NCBI RefSeq assembly: GCF_949628265.1
Contig: NC_088790.1
Location: 19,968,545-20,032,544 of the forward strand
Length of the DNA stretch: 64,000 bases
Reading direction: 5' to 3'
From: Cloeon dipterum
Lineage: Eukaryota > Arthropoda > Insecta > Ephemeroptera > Baetidae
Numbering within the stretch: the first letter of the stretch is position 1; every line of letters begins with the position of its first letter. Made by a program: the position numbers and the translations under genes. A model generated the notes under the pieces. That model did not search any database. It worked only from the letters and a program-made list of their open reading frames with translations, and had not been told where the DNA came from. This document shows, piece by piece, positions 59,201 through 64,000 of the stretch.

Positions 59201-61554
59201 AAACTTTGTCCAGTATTTGCATAAATATTTTTTTTTACTTTTCATTAAACAGCATACTGCCAAAACTCATTTCTTTATAACATCTAATCATGAATATGTT
59301 TATCCTAGGCTGTAAGCGCTGCAAGTGCCGGCACAGGAGGAATCGGCGGCGGCTTCATGTCGCCTAGGATTATGTCTCCCCGCATCTCATCTCCCGCGCA
59401 TCCTTCAGGGGGTGGTGGCGGCGGCGGAGGCGGTGGTGGCGGCAGGGGTGGTCGCCGAGGAGGCATGGCCGGCGGGGGTGGCGGCAACATTCGCCGCGAC
59501 CGACAGCTCATCGGACAAACCATCAAGATCACTGGCGGGCCGTACAAAGGCAACGTGGGCATCGTCAAGGATGCGACCGACTCGACCGCCAGGGTGGAGC
59601 TGCACTCGACCTGCCAGACGATCTCGGTTGACCGCAGCCACATCGCGGGCGTTGGCGCGCCCACCAAAGATGGCTCGTATACCACGTACAGCCGCACCCC
59701 CATCGCCCCTCACTACGGAGGTGGCGGCGCTGCCACCCCTATGTACAGAGGCGATGGCTCGAAGACCCCTATGCACGGCAGCCAGACTCCTATGTACGAC
59801 GGTAAGGACCAGGATAATTAAAAAAAATTTAATATAATAAGCAGCACAGGAAAATTTCTAGAATAAATAAGAAAAATGGCAGGCCAGGAAATTATTTTAT
59901 TGCTAGATCAATTGTGTTATTACTCTCTCTCTCTTATAATATGCTCTATAATGATTAAATTTTTTATATTTGAATTACCTAGTCACACAAGAATGGCATA
60001 TCATCTCATTCAACCTTAAGATTTAATTATTCAACATCTTAAAATTAGGGTACTGGCTCAGGTTTAATTAAATTCCCTTGTGGGTTAAATTGTAACTTTT
60101 CTAGATTTTTTTTTATAATTTAGCAGCTGAAAAATTTACTTGTGGATTTTTTTGTATATTTTTAAGATACCTTAAATTAAGTAGCAAGCGTGTTGATTCA
60201 ATAAAAATAAATAAATAAATTGGAAACTTTTAACCTACAATTGGTTTAAAAATGCAAAACAATTAATTTGCATTTATTAATGTGTGATGGTGATTTTTCA
60301 GTTGGTTCGAGGACTCCTCACTATGGCAGCATGACTCCATCTCACGACGGCTCTCGCACACCAGGAACTGGTGCCTGGGATCCCACAGTGGTCAACACAC
60401 CTGCCCGGGGCTCAGACAACGACTCATATGCCCTGGATGACTCGCCATCTCCAGGCTACAATCCAAGTACATTAATCTAAATTTCATTTAAGAGTAGAAA
60501 AATAGTTATTGAATTTTCAGGCACTCCAGGTTACAATCCAGACACCCCAGCTGGGCCATACACACCGCAAACTCCTGGCACTATGTACGGATCTGATCAC
60601 AGCTACTCACCTTATCAGTCGTCACCATCACCAAGTGTTGGATTCAGACGTAAGCTTTTGATTTATGAAAACTCAAAAACCTCCAATTTTTCTTAAGTTA
60701 CAATTTGAAAAAAAGTGAATGTGACTCGCCGGCTAGAGTGTAAATAATGCAGTGTTAAAACAATTATTATTTTGTCTTAATTTTGGTGTTTGATACTCAC
60801 CAAATGTTATAGCACTTAACCTGCCTCGGTTTTAAATAATCAGTTAACATTTAAGTATTTCTGAGGAAGGTTTCAAAATAGTTAGGTTAACCAGGCAGCA
60901 AAATTATCCTTTAATGAAGTACATGTGGACTTTGAACCTTTTTTAATCAATCCGTGTTGTAAAAATTTGCAGCAACTCCCAGCCCTGGTGGGTATGTGCC
61001 AACGCCGAGTCCTATTGGAACTAACTACCAGGTTTCTGGATCTCCTGGTAGTGGAGCGTACGAGTCGCCTTCGCCCTCTTCTAACTACAGCCCTATTGGC
61101 AATGTTACGTCGCCCTACAACCCGCAGACGCCAGGCGCAGGCATGGAGCACCTGACGATGCATGAGTGGCACACAACCGATCTGGAAGTGCGCATCAAGA
61201 GCACCCACGGGGACGCGGGGCTGATTGGTCAGACTGGTATCATTCGAGGCATTTCGGTGGGAATATTTTACTCCAAGCAGGCTGTTCTAGGGTGACTTAT
61301 TTTGATTTGATTTTTAGGGTGGTATGTGCAGCGTTTTCCTGCCTGAGGAGGATCGCGTGGTGAATTTGCTTTCGGAGCAACTGGAGCCTGTGGTCCCACA
61401 GCGAGGCGACAACGTGAAGGTAATTCTTGGAGAAGACAGGGAAGCTGTGGGTATGCTGCTTTCCATCGATAACAATGAGGGTGTCGTGAAACTTGGCCCT
61501 GACGATGTTAAGATGCTTCAACTCAGATACCTTTGCAAAATGAAATCTGTGTAG
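56223..61554 (+). CDS. Spt5: Transcription elongation factor Spt5 (DSIF large subunit)
   Basis: Partner of Spt4 in DSIF; controls RNA polymerase II pausing and processivity. Exons: 56223-56450, 56509-56741, 57003-57140, 57193-57427, 57484-57696, 57747-57930, 57978-58201, 58265-58518, 58573-58768, 58823-58948, 59309-59801, 60302-60466, 60521-60649, 60973-61256, 61318-61554; 1112 residues, human 1087. Acidic N-terminus (1-190), NGN domain from about 200 (DPNLWMVKC...[19 protein letters not shown]), KOW domains through about 670, a Gly/Arg-rich linker, the phosphorylatable repeat region (GS(R/Q)[15 protein letters not shown] types) and two C-terminal KOW domains ending [11 protein letters not shown] ended exon 1 at 56450 because the alternative donor at 56478 would leave a 31-base intron. 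It is divergent from rhinoceros. Confidence 0.95.
58949..60301 (+). other. Spt5 introns flanking the Gly-rich exon
   Basis: Introns 58949-59308 and 59802-60301 are AT-rich and hold no coding sequence; a short CT run sits near 59920. Intron 60650-60972 is similar. Other Spt5 introns are mostly 47-62 nt; one, 56742-57002, is 261 nt. Confidence 0.6.
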
Positions 61555-63328
61555 CGTCTTGTTTCAGTGGTGTAATTCTAATTAGTTTATTGTAACGCTA
61601 CTTCGTAATAAAGTCTCTTATCAACTAGAGTTTCATAAAGCTTTGCTTTATTTTTTCACCAAATTATATTTTTTATTTATTAATTTAATAGTTAGTTATT
61701 ATGTTTCTCACTCATTTCGTCCTTTTTTTTACTTACCACATTTGTAATTACCATAATTATGGTATCTTAAAATCAGTGAGCAATTATTACAGTATCAAAC
61801 CAGGAACCTTGAATGGACTATAAGAGCTTTGAGTTCAGTTCAAGATAAAAAGTCGATGTCATGCTCTTTATCTCATTTGAGATTGCTCTCGCAGTAGTAA
61901 TGAATTGCAGGATCACTGCAGGTTGATTTCTCTTGGCATAAGTGATGCCAACACCACCAAGAGATTGCACCTTGTATTTTTAGTGCTTTAGTGCAAGGAA
62001 AGGTGTACTTTATAAAAAAAACAAGCGCTTATTACAAGTGGTTTTAGTCTTACTTTACTTAAATTTATTTAAAAGACGCTGGTGTTGAAGCCAAACCGAC
62101 CACCCCTAGCTCCTTGCACAGCGGGCTCGTTTTTATCATGTTGTCTTGACTGCAACTGCACGTACCTTCATCCACGGCACGGGTACGGGAGCAGCAGCAA
62201 ACAAAAAGCAGAGCAGATAGCAGGAAAGGCTTGCAGAGGAAGAGTGCAGAGGCCTATGCCGAGTGCTCTCTGGATTATATAATTAAGGTAAAAGCAAAAT
62301 CATCTTTTAATTTTAGTACCATAATACGTTTATGTATCTTAACAAGTTGCCGAGTTTACACTTGCCTAAATTTATGTAAGCGTACATATCTCATACAAGC
62401 AGCAAATAATAAGCACTGCGAGCATACTTTTTCTCTTTGTTGAGCACCTCTGATCCCTAGCTATGAATTAATTTCAATATTTCCACATCCCCATCTTTAA
62501 TAAATTCAATTATTCTAGTAAAAGCTGATCAGAAGCTGCATCATCTATGCATGTACGTGTCAACCTTTCAATCAGCAGTAGTAGGTCGTGCGTGCAAACC
62601 CTGACAGTGACCCCGACCTTGCGAAAACTCGCACCTGTTGCTCTCTTTCCATAACCTGTTCTATGACATCAAAAAAGCGCTTACCTATTTAGAAAACAAG
62701 GGTTTAACTTAATTAACGTCACGGCTGAAGCGCATCAGAAGAGTAAAATGCTTCTTCTTTTATGTTATAGCAATAAACAGATGGAGTGACATTCCAAAAC
62801 TGTTCCAAATACACACCCGAACTATAAATAGGAGAGAGGCTCCTTCCTCCCCAAATTTATAAGTTAGTTTCTCATTTCGCGAATATGTTCAGAAAGGTTG
62901 AATTGTTCATTCACATCAATTGATTGGTCAGTTTTTTTTAATTACATAAAAATATTAATATATGTGAGTCCGTCAAAGTATTATGCAAGCTTTTGTGGTT
63001 CTTGCGGCCACACGCCCAGCTCAGCATATTATTCTCGCTTCCACTGGCCTTGATCCCTGCAGATTTGGCTGTGAACGCAGCAGCGTCGCCGCTCCGCACA
63101 AAAAAGGCTCACACTCCAGTGTGTAAGGTTGTCAGATGCAATAGTTGATCAGATAAGAGATGCGCGTGCACAAAAATGCCAACGTTTATTTTTGGTCGAG
63201 ATTATAGAAGATTACAAAAGAATAGCCGGCTAAAATTTGTACTGAAAGGCCGCACATAATATTTGTTGTCTCCTGGCAACCCTAATAGTCTTCTCACTCA
63301 CTGATTGTACTCAATTTATCACTGCAGA
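61555..63328. other. Spt5 3' end and upstream region of the P450 reductase gene
   Basis: Spt5 3' UTR is short. 62080-62290 is GC-richer and ends at a possible donor (attaag/gtaaaa), so it may be a non-coding first exon of the next gene. 62570-63140 has further GC-richer patches. No coding exon supported. Confidence 0.4.
61607..61612 (+). terminator. Poly(A) signal of Spt5
   Basis: AATAAA 53 bases after the stop codon, a normal spacing; T-rich sequence follows. Confidence 0.75.
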
Positions 63329-63489
63329 ATGGAGGCTGCAGCGCGCGTGGAGGCAGACGCCGGCGAGTCAGCAGCGATTTTTGGTGCAATTGATTTGGTC
63401 CTTCTTGTGGTCACAGTTGGCATCGCGGGATGGCTTCTGATGAAGAAATTGCGGCCAACACCGCCCCCGTCCATCAACTACGACGTCCA
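63329..63489 (+). CDS. Cpr: Probable first coding exon of NADPH-cytochrome P450 reductase (partial)
   Basis: The enzyme passes electrons from NADPH to microsomal P450s and sits in the ER membrane by an N-terminal anchor. An acceptor (atcactgcag) ends at 63327, then AATGGAGGC starts the frame; the donor is CA/GTAAGT after 53 codons and two bases. The peptide has an acidic start (EADAGE), then IFGAIDLVLLVVTVGIAGWLL, then a basic stop-transfer (KKLRPTPPP) and SINYDVQ. Insect reductases begin the same way: short acidic stretch, a DxVLL membrane helix, a lysine-rich turn and PSIKSY-like sequence. No FMN, FAD or NADPH domain is inside the window, so this is a call from a short anchor only; another single-anchor ER protein is possible. 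Confidence 0.55.
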
Positions 63490-64000
63490 GTAAGTACTAG
63501 CTGATTCTGTGTCCTTAAGGCTTTTAATTCCTATTGTTGATGGTTTCTACTGAGCAACCTGGGTATTTTCGCCACTGAAACTAGTTCTCAATTAGGGGGT
63601 TTAATTTGAAGTTCTTTCTTATACATAAAAAAAGAAAATATAATTTAATATAAAATTGACAAAATTTTCTGAAAATTTATAAGCTCTATTAAGTTTTATG
63701 CAGGCGTGGACTCCAGTTTAGGTGCATTAAATATTTTCATATTATAATGTATAAGTTTCGACATTTTTTGTTGATTTTTCAGTCATAACCACTCTTCTAT
63801 TGTAGTTAATTATTAAATAAAGTCCAATTTCCCGCTCTTAAATATTTTATATTTTATATAGAAATCAGTAATAAACTTCGGGTTCAGGTGCGTGAGCTTC
63901 AGGTTATTTCTCCTCTTGCTCATCCCCTTACCTGTTAGGCCTTTTACGCCCTGACCCATATCGGCCTCCCCTACCCTACAAACAACAAAATATCCTTTGA
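63490..64000 (+). other. Intron after the last exon, to the window end
   Basis: Mostly AT-rich. The last 110 bases (63890-64000) are C-rich on plus and differ in composition; they could be a repeat fragment or approach to the next exon, which I cannot decide. Confidence 0.4.

Noticed and set aside
1-64000. CRISPR arrays, bacterial operons, riboswitches or phage genes
   Set aside because: None expected in insect DNA and no regularly spaced repeats or prokaryotic gene organisation were seen.

Overview
The window is eukaryotic nuclear DNA from an insect. Genes are split into many exons with GT-AG introns; exons are GC-richer than the AT-rich introns and flanks. One gene encodes an Osiris (DUF1676) protein, a family confined to insects and close relatives, and several others match insect orthologues. 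I found no prokaryotic, viral or intact transposon module. The order of insect cannot be fixed from the sequence alone. I built the gene models by hand, chaining open frames through GT-AG sites whose phases agree; exon lists are given inside the entries.

Layout, left to right. 206-11553 (+): spinophilin/neurabin, 21 exons, including a 15-nt microexon. 13863-17715 (-): a nine-exon gene of 585 codons that I do not recognise. 18481-18589 (-): an isolated exon resembling the C-terminus of M13 (neprilysin-type) metallopeptidases. 20480-26250 (-): a seven-pass membrane protein resembling vertebrate PRRT3/PRRT4. 27396-30510 (-): an Osiris protein. 33359-40693 (-): a Phactr-type protein with RPEL motifs, two alternative first exons and a last exon of only 16 coding bases. 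41661-42531 (+): dephospho-CoA kinase. 44011-46553 (+): an OTUD5-type deubiquitinase. 47090-55153 (-): rhinoceros/Jade PHD-finger protein. 56223-61554 (+): Spt5 elongation factor. 63329-63489 (+): probable first coding exon of NADPH-cytochrome P450 reductase, running out of the window.

Functional themes. Spinophilin and Phactr, 22 kb apart, are both protein phosphatase 1 targeting subunits and both carry an RVxF motif followed by a DYDRR string. Rhinoceros (histone acetylation reader) and Spt5 (transcription elongation) form a divergent pair about 1.1 kb apart. Phactr and dephospho-CoA kinase form another divergent pair about 1 kb apart. OTUD5 and rhinoceros converge tail to tail with poly(A) signals about 100 bp apart. 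The remaining genes look like independent neighbours, not an operon-like system.

The items most worth a second look are the spinophilin microexon with TGC-rich upstream sequence, a second RVxF-like site in spinophilin, the orphan M13 exon, the unrecognised gene, and the Phactr isoform architecture. I saw no clear sign of a wholly new biological system.
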